From the NCBI RefSeq assembly GCF_040049195.1, contig NZ_JBDZDL010000008.1: 64,000 nt of DNA, one strand, 5' to 3'. The position numbers were made by a program, and so were the translations under genes. The notes beneath the pieces are model-generated. The model saw only the letters and a list, made by a program, of their open reading frames with translations, did no database searches and was not told the DNA's origin. The stretch's first letter is position 1. Each line of letters begins with the position of its first letter. Shown one piece after another: positions 34,447 through 44,700 of the stretch. This DNA is from NCEH01 sp040049195 (lineage in GTDB: Bacteria; Pseudomonadota; Alphaproteobacteria; Rhizobiales; Xanthobacteraceae).

Positions 34447-36486
34447 TCAGATGTCCTTGCAGAGGCGCAAGGCGTCGTAGATGGCCGCGTGGATGTTGCG
34501 CCCGGCGAGCGCGTCCCCCACCCGATAGAGCGCGAAGCCCGCCGTGAGATTGAACGGCTGCGGGGCGCCGGCGACGATGGCGTCGAGATCGATCTGCCCC
34601 GCATTCACCGAACGGGCTTTGAGCGCGCGATAGAGCCCGTCCACCGGCAAGGTGCCGTATTCGACGACCACGTGATCGACGATCCGCTCCTCCTCGGCGT
34701 CGGTGAAGGTATTGCGCAGCGCCGCCACCAGGCGATTGCCCTCAGGATAGATCTCGATCAAATCGAGATTGGGCGAGAACACCACGCCGAGCTTGTAGAG
34801 TTCGCGATAATGGATCGGCTGGTTGGTGGTGCCCACCTCCTGCGCCGGATAGCGATCGGACGTGACGAACTCCACCAGACACCCGCGCTTCGCCAGCATT
34901 TCGGCGGTGGAAGCCGCATTGTGCTGGCCCATCTCGTCGAACAGCAGAACCGAGCCGGAAAGCTCCACCGCGCCGGAGAGGACATCGGCGGTGGAGACCG
35001 CGCGCTCGGCCCCCTTGGCAGGACCGAGGCTCGGCGCGCCGCCGGTGGCGACGATCACCACGTCCGGCGCCTCGGCGAGAATGGCGGCCTCGCTCGCCTC
35101 GGTGCCGAGGCGCAGGTCCACGCCCAGCTTCACCACCTGCCCCACCAGCCAGCGCGGAATGCCCGAGAGCGCCTCGCGCCAGCCGGCTTTCGCGGCGATG
35201 TTGATCTGCCCGCCGGCGGCCGCGTTCTTCTCGAACAGCACCACCTTATGCCCGCGCGCGGCGCACACCCGCGCCGCCTCCAGCCCGCCCGGCCCGGCGC
35301 CGACCACCACCACCTTGCGCCGCGCGTCTGCCTTCGGGATGACGTGGGGCATGGTGGCCTCGCGGCCGGTGGCGGCGTTCTGGATGCACAGGGCATCGCC
35401 GCCCACATAGATGCGGTCGATGCAATAGCCGGCGCCGACGCACTGGCGGATATCGTCCTCGCGCCCCTCGCTGAGCTTCTTCACGAGGTGCGGGTCGGCG
35501 ATATGGGCGCGGGTCATGGCGACCATGTCCACATGGCCTTCCGCCACCGCGCGGGCGGCGCTGGCAAGGTCGGTCACGCGCTGGGCATGGAACACCGGCA
35601 CCTCCACCTCGCGCTTGATGGCGCTCGGCAGGTGCAGGAACGGCGCGACGGGGAAGGACATATTGGGCAGGGAAATGGCGTGCGCCATGTCGTCCCGCGC
35701 CTGCCCGCCCAGCACATTGATGAAATCCACCAGTCCCTCGCGGGCATAGCTGGCCGCGATCTCCACGCACTCCTCGTGCGGGAGACCGTCGGCGATCATC
35801 TCGTCGCCAGACATGCGGATGCCGATGACGTAATCGTCGCCCGCCGCCCGCCGCATGGCCTGGAGCACCTCGCGGCCGAAGCGCATGCGGTTTTCCAGGC
35901 TGCCGCCATAGCGGTCGGTGCGGTGGTTCACTGAAGGTGACCAGAATTGGTCGATGAGATGGCCGTGGGCGGCGGAGACCTCGCAGCCGTCGAGCCCGCC
36001 TTCCTTGCAGCGCCGCACCGCCGCCGCGAAATCCTTGACGATGCGGGCGATGTCCTCCTCTTCCAGCTCCTTGGGAATGGTGCGGGAGGCCGGCTCGCGG
36101 CGCGGCGAAGAGGAGACGGTGGGAAACCAGTTCTCCGTGTCCCATTTGGTGCGCCGGCCCATGTGGGTCAGCTGGATCATCAGCTTGGCGCCGTGCCGGT
36201 GGATGCGGTCCGAAAAGCTCTGGAAGAAGGGGATGACGCTGTCGTCCGCCACCGACACCTGGTTCCAGGGCGCGGCGGGGCTGTCCAGGGCCACCGAGGA
36301 GGAGCCGCCGAACATGGTGAGCCCGATGCCGCCCTTGGCCTTTTCCTCGTGATAGAGCTGGTAGCGCTCCTGCGGCTTGCCGTCCTTGCCATAGCCGGGC
36401 GCGTGGGAGGTGCTCATCACCCGGTTGCGGATGGTGAGGCCCTTCAGCGTCAGGGGTTTGAGCAGCGCGTCGGCATTCGCGATCAT
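34447..36486 (-). CDS. dgcA: Dimethylglycine demethylase flavoprotein subunit
   Basis: 679 residues from the ATG at 36486. The N-terminal part is an old-yellow-enzyme-like TIM barrel binding FMN (GLTIRNRVMSTSHAPGYGKDG, then SAAHGHLIDQFWSPSVNHRTDRYGGSLENRMRF). After it come a probable iron-sulfur loop (QCVGAGYCIDR and C in DALCIQNAATG) and FAD/NAD domains (VVVVGAGPGGLEAARV). The layout matches DgcA and related N-methyl demethylases. It removes a methyl group from dimethylglycine to give sarcosine. It starts 40 bp after the regulator gene. Confidence 0.92.
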   Translation of the reverse strand: MIANADALLKPLTLKGLTIRNRVMSTSHAPGYGKDGKPQERYQLYHEEKAKGGIGLTMFGGSSSVALDSPAAPWNQVSVADDSVIPFFQSFSDRIHRHGAKLMIQLTHMGRRTKWDTENWFPTVSSSPRREPASRTIPKELEEEDIARIVKDFAAAVRRCKEGGLDGCEVSAAHGHLIDQFWSPSVNHRTDRYGGSLENRMRFGREVLQAMRRAAGDDYVIGIRMSGDEMIADGLPHEECVEIAASYAREGLVDFINVLGGQARDDMAHAISLPNMSFPVAPFLHLPSAIKREVEVPVFHAQRVTDLASAARAVAEGHVDMVAMTRAHIADPHLVKKLSEGREDDIRQCVGAGYCIDRIYVGGDALCIQNAATGREATMPHVIPKADARRKVVVVGAGPGGLEAARVCAARGHKVVLFEKNAAAGGQINIAAKAGWREALSGIPRWLVGQVVKLGVDLRLGTEASEAAILAEAPDVVIVATGGAPSLGPAKGAERAVSTADVLSGAVELSGSVLLFDEMGQHNAASTAEMLAKRGCLVEFVTSDRYPAQEVGTTNQPIHYRELYKLGVVFSPNLDLIEIYPEGNRLVAALRNTFTDAEEERIVDHVVVEYGTLPVDGLYRALKARSVNAGQIDLDAIVAGAPQPFNLTAGFALYRVGDALAGRNIHAAIYDALRLCKDI

Positions 36487-36526
36487 GAGCAGGCTCCGGC
36501 GCCCGCGGCGCTGGCAGGAAGGAAGA

Positions 36527-37540
36527 TCATGCGGCGCGCTCCGCTTTCGGGGAATGGCCGTAGCGCCGCCCGTAGGCGACGGAGAAATGCGCCGCCGACT
36601 GGAAGCCGCAGGCGAACGCCACATCGGTCACCGGCAAGGGCGAGAGGCGCAGCAATTCGCGGGCGCGGTTCAGCCGCAGGCCGAGATAAAACACCCCCGG
36701 CGACTGGGCGAGATGATGCTGAAACAGGCGTTCGAGCTGGCGCTGGGAGAGCGCGACGGCGGCCGCGACATCGGCCACCGACATGGGCTTTTCCACGTGG
36801 CGCGCCATCAGCTCCACCGCCTTGGCGAGCGCCGGCTGGCGCGCCGCGACCTCGGGGGCGAGAGGGGCCTTGCGCCCCTCCGGCGCGCCGCTGCGCCGCA
36901 CGATGAACTGGTCCGCCACCGCGCCCGCCGTGCGCGGACCGAGAGCTGCGGCGATCATCACCAGCATCATCTCCAGCGGCGCGACGCCCCCGGTGCAGGT
37001 GAGGCGGTCGCGATCGATGACGAAGGCGTCCTCCTGGAACGCCACATCGGGGAATTCCTCGCGGATGGCGGCGAGGTTCTCCCAATGGATGGCGCAGCGA
37101 TAGCCGTTCAGCAGGCCCGCTTCCGCGAGCGCAAACGTGCCGGTGCACAGCGCGCCGAGCGCCACCCCTTTGCGCGCCGCGCGGCGCAGGGCATCGCGCG
37201 TGGACCGGGCCACCGCATGGCGCACGTCGATGCCGCCGCACACGATCAGCAGGTCCAGCGGACCCGATTCCGCAAGCCGCGCCGTGGGGCTGAGGCTGAG
37301 GCCGTTGCTGGCGGGGCACGCGGCGCCGTCCACGGTCAGCACCTGCCAGGAATAGGCCGCGCCGCCGGTGACGTAATTGGCCATGCGGCAGGCTTCGAGC
37401 GCGTTCGAGAGCGCGATCATGGAATAATTGGGCAAGGTGAGAAAGCCGATGCGCCGCAGCCGGGCCATCGGCTCGTCGGCCGGTTCCGGTGCGGCGGCAA
37501 TTTCGGGCGCGACCTGGGCGGATTTGATGGCGCCGTGCAT
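36527..37540 (-). CDS. GlxA-type AraC-family regulator, GbdR-like
   Basis: 337 residues from the ATG at 37540, which is 2 bp after the gbcB stop. A DJ-1/PfpI-like domain (residues 30-220, with ALCTGTFALAEAGLL) is followed by AraC-type helix-turn-helix motifs (AAAVALSQRQLERLFQHHLAQSPGVFYL and AFACGFQSAAHFSVAYGRRYG). This is the architecture of GbdR, the betaine/dimethylglycine-responsive activator of gbc, dgc and sox genes in Pseudomonas. Being inside the operon, it would be co-induced with its presumed targets. Whether this or the 16469-17551 paralogue is the functional GbdR cannot be decided here. Confidence 0.88.
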   Translation of the reverse strand: MHGAIKSAQVAPEIAAAPEPADEPMARLRRIGFLTLPNYSMIALSNALEACRMANYVTGGAAYSWQVLTVDGAACPASNGLSLSPTARLAESGPLDLLIVCGGIDVRHAVARSTRDALRRAARKGVALGALCTGTFALAEAGLLNGYRCAIHWENLAAIREEFPDVAFQEDAFVIDRDRLTCTGGVAPLEMMLVMIAAALGPRTAGAVADQFIVRRSGAPEGRKAPLAPEVAARQPALAKAVELMARHVEKPMSVADVAAAVALSQRQLERLFQHHLAQSPGVFYLGLRLNRARELLRLSPLPVTDVAFACGFQSAAHFSVAYGRRYGHSPKAERAA

Positions 37541-37542
37541 GC

Positions 37543-38691
37543 TCACCGCTCGATCACGAGGTCGCTGGTGGGCTTGGAACAACAGATCAGCACCATGCCC
37601 GCGTCGATCTCCCGCTGGCGGATGCCGCCGCCGTGCTTCATCTCCACCGTGCCCTCCACCATCCTGCTCTTGCAGGTGCCGCATAGGCCCTTGGTGCAGG
37701 AGGAGGGCAGCCGCAGGCCGGCGCGGCGCGCCGCTTCCAGCACGTTCATGTCTGCCGCGCATGGGATGGTGCGGCCGCTCTTGCGGAATTCGACGCTGTA
37801 GGTCTGCACCGCCGGCGGCGGCTCCATCGCCGCTTTGTCCATGCCCGCTTCGGCCGCTATGACGGCCTCGGCCACCTGCGGCTCCGCGCCGGCGAGCGCG
37901 GCGAAATCGAAACTCTCCTCGTGGTAGCGGGCCATGTCGAAGCCGGCGCCGCGCAGCATCTCGCGCACCGCCGCCATATAGGGCGCCGGGCCGCAGACGA
38001 AGACCTCCCGCTCGCGGAAATCGGGAGCTGCAATATCGAGGTGCGAGGGGCGCAGCCGCCCCATGAAGCCGTGCCAGGGATGAAATTCGCTCTCCCGCTC
38101 GCAGATGGCGGCGAAGCGGAAGGACGGCAGGTTACGCGCCATCAATTCCAGCTCGGCGCGGAAGATGATGTCGTCCGGCGTCCTGGCGCTGTGCATGAAC
38201 ACGATGTCCGCGCCGCTCGCGAGATCATGATGGGCGCGCGCCATGGACATGAGCGGCGTGATGCCGCTGCCGCCGGAGAGGAACAGATATTTCTCCGCCT
38301 TATGGCGCGCACAGGTGAAATCCCCCATGGGGCCGACCGCGCGCAGCACGCTGCCTTCGCGCACATGGTCGTGCAGATGATTGGACACCGGCCCGCCGGG
38401 CACGCGCTTGACAGTAATCGAAACCGTGTCCGGCCGCGTCGGCGTGGAGGAGAGCGTATAGCAGCGGTTGACCCGCTCGCCCGCGATGTCGAGATCAAGC
38501 GTGATGAACTGCCCCGGCTCATAGGCGAAACGGGCCGGCACGGCGGGAGCGAGGATGAAGGTCTTCACGTCCGCCGTCTCGGCGCGCACCTGCCGCACGA
38601 TCAGAGCGTCGTCGCGCTCGCAATCCCAGAGCGGGCGTTCGCCCGCGAGCGTGGCCAGCAGCGGGTCGGGGCGCAGGGCTTGTGCGTCCAT
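37543..38691 (-). CDS. gbcB: Glycine betaine monooxygenase reductase component
   Basis: 382 residues from the ATG at 38691. An FAD-binding ferredoxin-reductase domain comes first (YEPGQFITLDLDIAGERVNRCYTLSSTP), then an NAD domain (LFLSGGSGITPLMSMAR). A C-terminal plant-type [2Fe-2S] domain has the motif LPSSCTKGLCGTCKSRMVEG. It passes electrons from NADH to the Rieske oxygenase GbcA. The gbcA stop lies 2 bp upstream of this start. Confidence 0.93.
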   Translation of the reverse strand: MDAQALRPDPLLATLAGERPLWDCERDDALIVRQVRAETADVKTFILAPAVPARFAYEPGQFITLDLDIAGERVNRCYTLSSTPTRPDTVSITVKRVPGGPVSNHLHDHVREGSVLRAVGPMGDFTCARHKAEKYLFLSGGSGITPLMSMARAHHDLASGADIVFMHSARTPDDIIFRAELELMARNLPSFRFAAICERESEFHPWHGFMGRLRPSHLDIAAPDFREREVFVCGPAPYMAAVREMLRGAGFDMARYHEESFDFAALAGAEPQVAEAVIAAEAGMDKAAMEPPPAVQTYSVEFRKSGRTIPCAADMNVLEAARRAGLRLPSSCTKGLCGTCKSRMVEGTVEMKHGGGIRQREIDAGMVLICCSKPTSDLVIER

Positions 38692-38693
38692 GG

Positions 38694-39953
38694 TCAGCGC
38701 GCGCCATGGGCGCGCATGCGGCCCACGTACCAATTGCAGAATTTTTCCACCAGCATCTCGGTGTGGGGCGAATAGGGGCCGGGCTCATAGGCGGGGCTTT
38801 GCGCCCCCTGCTGGCAGAAGCCCACCAATTCGCTGTCCTGCGCATTGGTCGCTTCCCACACGGCGGTGAGATTGGCGATGTCGTAATCGACGCCTTCCAC
38901 CGCATCCTTGTGCACCAGCCATTTGGTGCGCACCAGCGTGCGCCCGGCATCCAGCGGAATGGCCGAGAAGGTCACCACATGGTCGCTCATGAAATGGTGC
39001 CAGCTGTTGGGCTGGGTCCAGAAATGCAGCGCCCCGTGGCGAGGATCGTTGATGGCGCCGAGCAGCTTCTTGCACGCCGCCTTGGTGTCGCCCGTGTGGC
39101 TCTCCCCCGCTCCGTCGAGCGGCAGGCGCTCGGTGCGATAGCCGGTGACCCTATCGTCCAGATGCTCGATCATCTGCGAGGGGAAGCCGCAGCTTTCCCA
39201 ATTGCCGTGGCTTTCCTTGACGAGATCGGCATAGCGCGCGGCTTCCAGGCGGCCCATCTCGTCCAGCTCCTCGGGCGCAAAGCCGAAGCCATAGGCGAAC
39301 AGCGGCACCGTCAACTCGGGATGATTGCCCGCGCAATGGTAGCATTCGCGGTTGTTCTCCATGGTGAGCTTCCAATTGCCGGGCTCGATCAATTCGCTCT
39401 CGAACGCGACCTTGGCGTTGCGCAGATCGTGCGGCGCGAGATACGGCGCCATGCGCTGCGCCATCTCCTCGAAATCCTCCGGCGGATGCTCGGCGAGGCA
39501 GATGAACAGCAGTCCCTCCAGCGAGCGCAGATGCACCGGCTTCAGGCCGTGGCAGGCGGCATCGAAGTCCTTGCCCATATGCTCGGCGAACAGCAGCTTG
39601 CCTTCGAGATCATAGGTCCAGGCATGGTAGCGGCAGACCAGATTGCCGACCGTGGTCTTGTAATCGTGCAGCAGGCGCGCGCCACGATGGCGGCAGACAT
39701 TGTGGAAGGCGCGCACCGCGCCATCGTCATTGCGCACGACGATGATGGAATGCGTGCCGATATCCACCGCCATGGCGTCGCCCGCCTCGGGCACGTCCGG
39801 TTCCACGCCCACATAGATCCAGTGGCGGCCGAAGATGATGTCCATGTCGGCGGCGAAGATGGCGGGGCTGGTGTAGAACGGCGCTTCCAGGCTGTAGCCC
39901 GGCCGGCGGCGGCGCAGCAGGGTTTGCAGGTCGGTATCGGTGGTGTCCAGCAT
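38694..39953 (-). CDS. gbcA: Glycine betaine monooxygenase, Rieske oxygenase component
   Basis: 419 residues from the ATG at 39953. The Rieske [2Fe-2S] ligands are C87-x-H89 (NVCRHRGARL) and C107-x2-H110 (LVCRYHAWTYD). The mononuclear iron site is indicated by NWKLTMENNRECYHCAGNHPELT. It demethylates glycine betaine to dimethylglycine and formaldehyde. Close relatives act on stachydrine or carnitine, but gbcB, dgcAB and sox nearby favour betaine. It is the first gene of the seven-gene operon, divergent from soxB. Confidence 0.92.
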   Translation of the reverse strand: MLDTTDTDLQTLLRRRRPGYSLEAPFYTSPAIFAADMDIIFGRHWIYVGVEPDVPEAGDAMAVDIGTHSIIVVRNDDGAVRAFHNVCRHRGARLLHDYKTTVGNLVCRYHAWTYDLEGKLLFAEHMGKDFDAACHGLKPVHLRSLEGLLFICLAEHPPEDFEEMAQRMAPYLAPHDLRNAKVAFESELIEPGNWKLTMENNRECYHCAGNHPELTVPLFAYGFGFAPEELDEMGRLEAARYADLVKESHGNWESCGFPSQMIEHLDDRVTGYRTERLPLDGAGESHTGDTKAACKKLLGAINDPRHGALHFWTQPNSWHHFMSDHVVTFSAIPLDAGRTLVRTKWLVHKDAVEGVDYDIANLTAVWEATNAQDSELVGFCQQGAQSPAYEPGPYSPHTEMLVEKFCNWYVGRMRAHGAR

Positions 39954-40205
39954 GTCGCTCTCCCCGCGCGGCCCGATGATCCGACTTCGGCGCGCCGTGA
40001 CTGGAATTGTTCGACTTAAACCCGCCGCCCGCTTTTCCGATTGCGACATATTTTATCGCAAATACGCCGCATGCGCGAGCCGGGCGACAAGCCGGGGCTT
40101 TGCCGCACGAAATGTCGGATTTGTTCCAGAACGGGGTCGCAAGCCGACGAGATGGCGCCCCGTCTCTGGTGCACCTTGGCGGCAGGAACCAGGGGACCGA
40201 GGCCC
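39954..40205. promoter_or_regulatory. gbcA-soxB divergent promoter region
   Basis: This 252-bp spacer separates the starts of two large divergent operons. It contains a perfect inverted repeat TTGCGA-N9-TCGCAA at 40041-40061 and, at 40112-40130, the 19-bp element ATGTCGGATTTGTTCCAGA also present near sdaA. The minus strand over the inverted repeat reads ATGTCGCA, like the first eight bases of that element. One box facing each operon is a plausible GbdR arrangement. Confidence 0.6.
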
Positions 40206-41459
40206 ATGCGCCGTTTTTCCTTACCATCGCTGCTGTCGGAAGCGTTCAACGCCCACCAGGGCTGGCAACGCCAATGGCGCGATCCCGCGCCCAAGGCGAG
40301 CTATGACGCCATCATCATCGGCGGCGGCGGCCACGGGCTCGGCGCGGCGTACTATCTCGCCAAGGAACACGGCCTCACCAATATCGCGGTGCTGGAAAAG
40401 GGCTGGATCGGCGGTGGCAACGCCGGGCGCAACACCACCATCATCCGCTCGAACTATCTCTATGACGAGAGCGCCGCGCTCTACGAGCATGCGGTGAAGC
40501 TGTGGGAAGGTCTCTCCCAGGAATTGAACTACAACGTCATGTTCTCCCAGCGCGGCGTCTTGATGCTGGCGCACAACGTGCACGATGTTCAAAGCTTCAA
40601 GCGCCACGTTTATTCCAACCGCCTGAACGGCATCGACAATGAATGGATGACGCCGCAGCAGGCGAAGGAGTTCTGCCCGCCGCTGAACATTTCCCCGGAC
40701 ATCCGCTATCCGGTGATGGGCGCGGCGCTTCAGCGGCGCGGCGGCACCGCGCGCCATGACGCGGTGGTGTGGGGCTATGCCCGCGCGGCGGACGCGCTGG
40801 GCGTCGACATCCTGCAGAATTGCGAGGTCACCGGCATCAATCGCGGCCCGGACGGCGCGGTGACGGGCGTGGAGACCACGCGCGGCCCCATCAAGGCCAA
40901 GAAGATCGGCGTTTCCGCCGCCGGCCACACCAGCGTGGTGATGGGCATGGCGGGCGTGCGCATGCCGCTGGAGAGCTTTCCGCTGCAGGCCCTGGTCTCC
41001 GAGCCCGTAAAGCCGTGCTTCCCGTGCGTGCTCATGTCCAATGCGGTGCACGCCTATATCTCCCAGTCCGACAAGGGCGAACTCGTCATCGGCGCGGGCA
41101 CGGACCAATATGTCTCCTACAGCCAGCAGGGCGGGCTGCACATCACCACCCATACGCTGGACGCCATCTGCGAATTGTTTCCGCAATTCACCCGCATGCG
41201 CATGCTGCGCTCCTGGGGCGGCATCGTGGACGTGACGCCGGATCGCTCCCCCATCATCGGCAAGACGCCGGTGAAGGGGCTCTATGTGAATTGCGGCTGG
41301 GGCACGGGCGGCTTCAAGGCGACGCCCGGCTCGGCCAACGTCTTCGCCCACACCATCGCCCGCGACGAACCCCACCCCATCAACGCCCCGTTCACCCTCG
41401 ATCGCTTCCGCACCGGCCGCCTCATCGATGAAGCGGCGGCGGCGGCGGTCGCGCACTGA
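40206..41459 (+). CDS. soxB: Sarcosine oxidase subunit beta
   Basis: 417 residues from the ATG at 40206. It begins MRRFSLPSLLSEAFNAHQGWQRQW, typical of heterotetrameric SoxB. The FAD dinucleotide motif is IIIGGGGHGLGAAYYLA and the FMN-binding region includes GGGNAGRNTTIIRSNYL. It carries the sarcosine-oxidising FAD of the tetramer, which gives glycine, 5,10-methylene-THF and H2O2. It is the first gene of soxBDAG. Confidence 0.95.
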   Translation: MRRFSLPSLLSEAFNAHQGWQRQWRDPAPKASYDAIIIGGGGHGLGAAYYLAKEHGLTNIAVLEKGWIGGGNAGRNTTIIRSNYLYDESAALYEHAVKLWEGLSQELNYNVMFSQRGVLMLAHNVHDVQSFKRHVYSNRLNGIDNEWMTPQQAKEFCPPLNISPDIRYPVMGAALQRRGGTARHDAVVWGYARAADALGVDILQNCEVTGINRGPDGAVTGVETTRGPIKAKKIGVSAAGHTSVVMGMAGVRMPLESFPLQALVSEPVKPCFPCVLMSNAVHAYISQSDKGELVIGAGTDQYVSYSQQGGLHITTHTLDAICELFPQFTRMRMLRSWGGIVDVTPDRSPIIGKTPVKGLYVNCGWGTGGFKATPGSANVFAHTIARDEPHPINAPFTLDRFRTGRLIDEAAAAAVAH

Positions 41460-41470
41460 AGGCCCGCGTC

Positions 41471-41776
41471 ATGCTCCTCGTCCCCTGCCCCTATTGCGGC
41501 GCGCGGCCGGAAATCGAATTCCGCTGCGGCGGCGAAGCCCATATCGCCCGCCCCGCCGATCCTTCCGCCCTCTCGGATGCGGAATGGGCGAACTATCTCT
41601 TCATCCGCACCAGCCCCAAGGGCGTGCATGCGGAGCGCTGGCTGCATGCCCACGGCTGCGGCCGCTGGTTCAATGCGATCCGCAACACGGTGAGCGACAG
41701 CTTTCTCGCCACCTACAAGATGGGCGAGACAAGGCCCGACAGCGCGGCGGCAGAATCCACCCAGGGAGGCAAGTGA
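41471..41776 (+). CDS. soxD: Sarcosine oxidase subunit delta
   Basis: 101 residues, the usual SoxD length. The zinc-binding pattern starts with CPYCGARPEIEFRCGGEAH and includes HGCGRWFNAIRNT later. It stabilises the SoxA-SoxB interface. It lies 11 bp after soxB and its stop overlaps the soxA start by one base (TGATG). Confidence 0.94.
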   Translation: MLLVPCPYCGARPEIEFRCGGEAHIARPADPSALSDAEWANYLFIRTSPKGVHAERWLHAHGCGRWFNAIRNTVSDSFLATYKMGETRPDSAAAESTQGGK

Positions 41777-44700
41777 TGGCCCAGTCTCATCGCCTTCCCA
41801 AGGGCGGCCGGGTGGACCGCGCCCGCCCGCTCACCTTCGCCTTCAACGGCCGCACGGTGGAAGGATATGCCGGCGACACGGTGGCCTCGGCGCTGCTCGC
41901 CAACGGCATCACGCTGGTGGGCCGCTCGTTCAAATATCACCGCCCGCGCGGCATCCTCACCCATGGCGCGGACGAGCCGAACGCCTTGCTCAGCGTCGAT
42001 CGCGGCACCGGGCGGGTGGACCCAAACAACCGCGCCACAATGGTGGAGGCGACGCCCGGCCTGAAGGTCGCCTCGCAGAACCATTGGCCCTCGCTGGAGC
42101 ACGACATCGGCGCGGTCAACGACCTGCTCTCGCCGGTGCTGGTGGCCGGCTTCTACTACAAGACCTTCATGTGGCCGCGCTCGTTCTGGGACAAGGTCTA
42201 TGAGCCCAAGATCCGCGCCGCCGCCGGCCTCGGCGTCGCGCCCGATCTGCCGGACGCGGACCGCTACGTCCATCGCAACGCCCATTGCGACGTGCTGGTG
42301 GTGGGCGCCGGCCCCGCCGGCCTTGCCGCCGCGCTCGCCGCGAGCGAAAGCGGCGCGCGGGTGATCCTCGCCGACGAACAGGCCGAGATGGGCGGCAGCC
42401 TGCTGCACGAAATCACCGCCGCCATCGACGGCGTTTCCGCCGCCGAATGGGTGGCGCAGGCGCTGGCCGCGCTCGCAAGCCGTCCGAACGTGACCTTGCT
42501 GCCGCGCACCACCACCTTCGGCTATTACAACCACAATCACGTCGTGCTCACCGAGCGCGTGACCGACCATCTGGCGCAGCCCGCCGCCCGGCTGCCGCGC
42601 GAGCGGCTCTGGCAGGTGCGCGCCAAGCAGGTGGTGCTCGCCACCGGCGCCCACGAGCGCCCCCTCACCTTCGCCGACAACGACCGCCCCGGCATCATGC
42701 TGGCGGAGAGCGTGCGGGTGTTCCTCAATCGCTATGGCGTCGCGCCGGGCCGGCGGATCGTGTTCGCCACCAATGGCGCCAGCGCCTATCGCGCGGCGGC
42801 GGACGCCAAGGCGGCGGGGCTCGACGTGACTTTGGTGGACACAAGGCCCGAAGCGGCGATCGGCCCCGAGCGTGCGCTCATTACCGGGATTCCCCTGCTC
42901 GCCGGCCATACCGTCGTGGGCTCCACCGGCGGCAAGGCGCTGACCGGGCTCATCGTCGCGCCGGTGGATTCGGCGGGGAAGGTCGGCGCACGCCGCACCC
43001 TTCCCTGCGCGTGCGCGGGCGTCTCCGGCGGCTGGACGCCGAGCGTGCATCTGTTCTCCCAGTCGCGCGGCAAGCTCGCCTTCCGTGAGGAGAACGACGC
43101 CTTCGTGCCGGGCACCTCGGTGCAGGCGGAACGCTCGGCCGGCGCCTGCACGGGCACGTACGATCTCGCCGAAATCCTCGCCGAGGGATGGGCGGCCGGG
43201 CGTGCCGCATCGGGCAGCGCGGGAACCCGCGTTTTTTCGGCGACGCCCGCCACCGCCACCGGCTTCAAGCCGGCCCGCGTGCTGCCCACCGACGCCGACC
43301 CCAAGAGGGTGCGCGCCTTCCTGGATTTCCAGAACGACGTCACCGCCAAGGACATCGGCCTTGCGGTGCGCGAGGGGTTCCAGAGCGTCGAGCATGTGAA
43401 GCGCTACACCACCAACGGCATGGCGACCGACCAGGGCAAGACCTCCAACATGGCGGCGCTCGGCATCCTTTCCGAATTGCTCGAAAAGCCGATCCCGCAG
43501 GTGGGCACCACCACCTTCCGCCCGCCCTATACGCCGGTCACCTTCGGCGCCATCATCGGCTCGGCGCGGGGCGCATTGTTCGACCCCGTCCGCAAGGCGC
43601 CGCTGCACGACTGGGCGGCGGAGCAAGGCGCGGAATTCGAGAATGTCGCCCTGTGGCGCCGCGCCTGGTACTTCCCCAAGGCGGGCGAGGACATGCATGC
43701 GGCGGTGAACCGCGAGTGCATGGCGGTGCGCGAAAACGTCGGCATCTTCGATGCCTCCACCCTCGGCAAGATCGAGGTGGTGGGGCCGGATGCGGCGGAA
43801 TTCCTCAACCGCATCTATCCCAATGCCTGGCTGAAGCTGGAGCCCGGCAAGTGCCGCTACGGCCTGATGCTGAAGGAAGACGGCTTCGTGTTCGACGACG
43901 GCGTCGTCGCCCGCCTCGCGCCGGACCGCTTCCATGTCACCACCACCACCGGCGGCGCGCCGCGCGTGCTGGCGCATATGGAGGATTATCTCCAGACCGA
44001 ATGGCCGGACCTGAAGGTCTTCGTGACCTCCACCACGGAAGAATGGGCGGTGATCGCGCTCCAGGGGCCGAAGGCGCGCGAGGTGCTGGCGCCGTTCGTC
44101 TCCGACATCGACCTCTCCCCCGAGGCGTTCCCGCACATGGCGATCCGCACCGGCCATATCCTGGGCGTGCCGACGCGGCTGTTCCGCGTCTCCTTCACCG
44201 GCGAGCTGGGCTATGAGATCAACGTGCCCGCGGATTATGCCCGCGCGGTGTGGGAGGCGCTGTACGCGTACGGCCAGCGCTTCGGCATCACCCCCTACGG
44301 CACCGAGGCCATGCACGTGCTGCGCGCGGAGCGCGGCTTCGTCATCGTCGGCCAGGAGACCGACGGCACCGTGACACCGGACGATCTCGGCCTCGGCGGC
44401 ATGGTCTCCAAGCTGAAGCCGGACTTCGTCGGCAAGCGCTCGCTCGCGCGCCCCGACATGAGCCTGCCGAACCGCAAGCAATTGGTCGGCCTCACCAGCC
44501 TCGACGGCACCACGGTGCTCGACGAGGGGGCGCAGGTGGTCGCCGACACCGCCCAGCCGGTGCCGATGAAGATGCTCGGCCATGTTACCTCCTCTTATTG
44601 GAGCGCGGCCTGTGGGCATCCCATCGCCATGGCCTTGATCGAAGGCGGACGCGCCCGCATGGGCGAGACACTTCACGTCACCACGCCCGCGGGCTTCACA

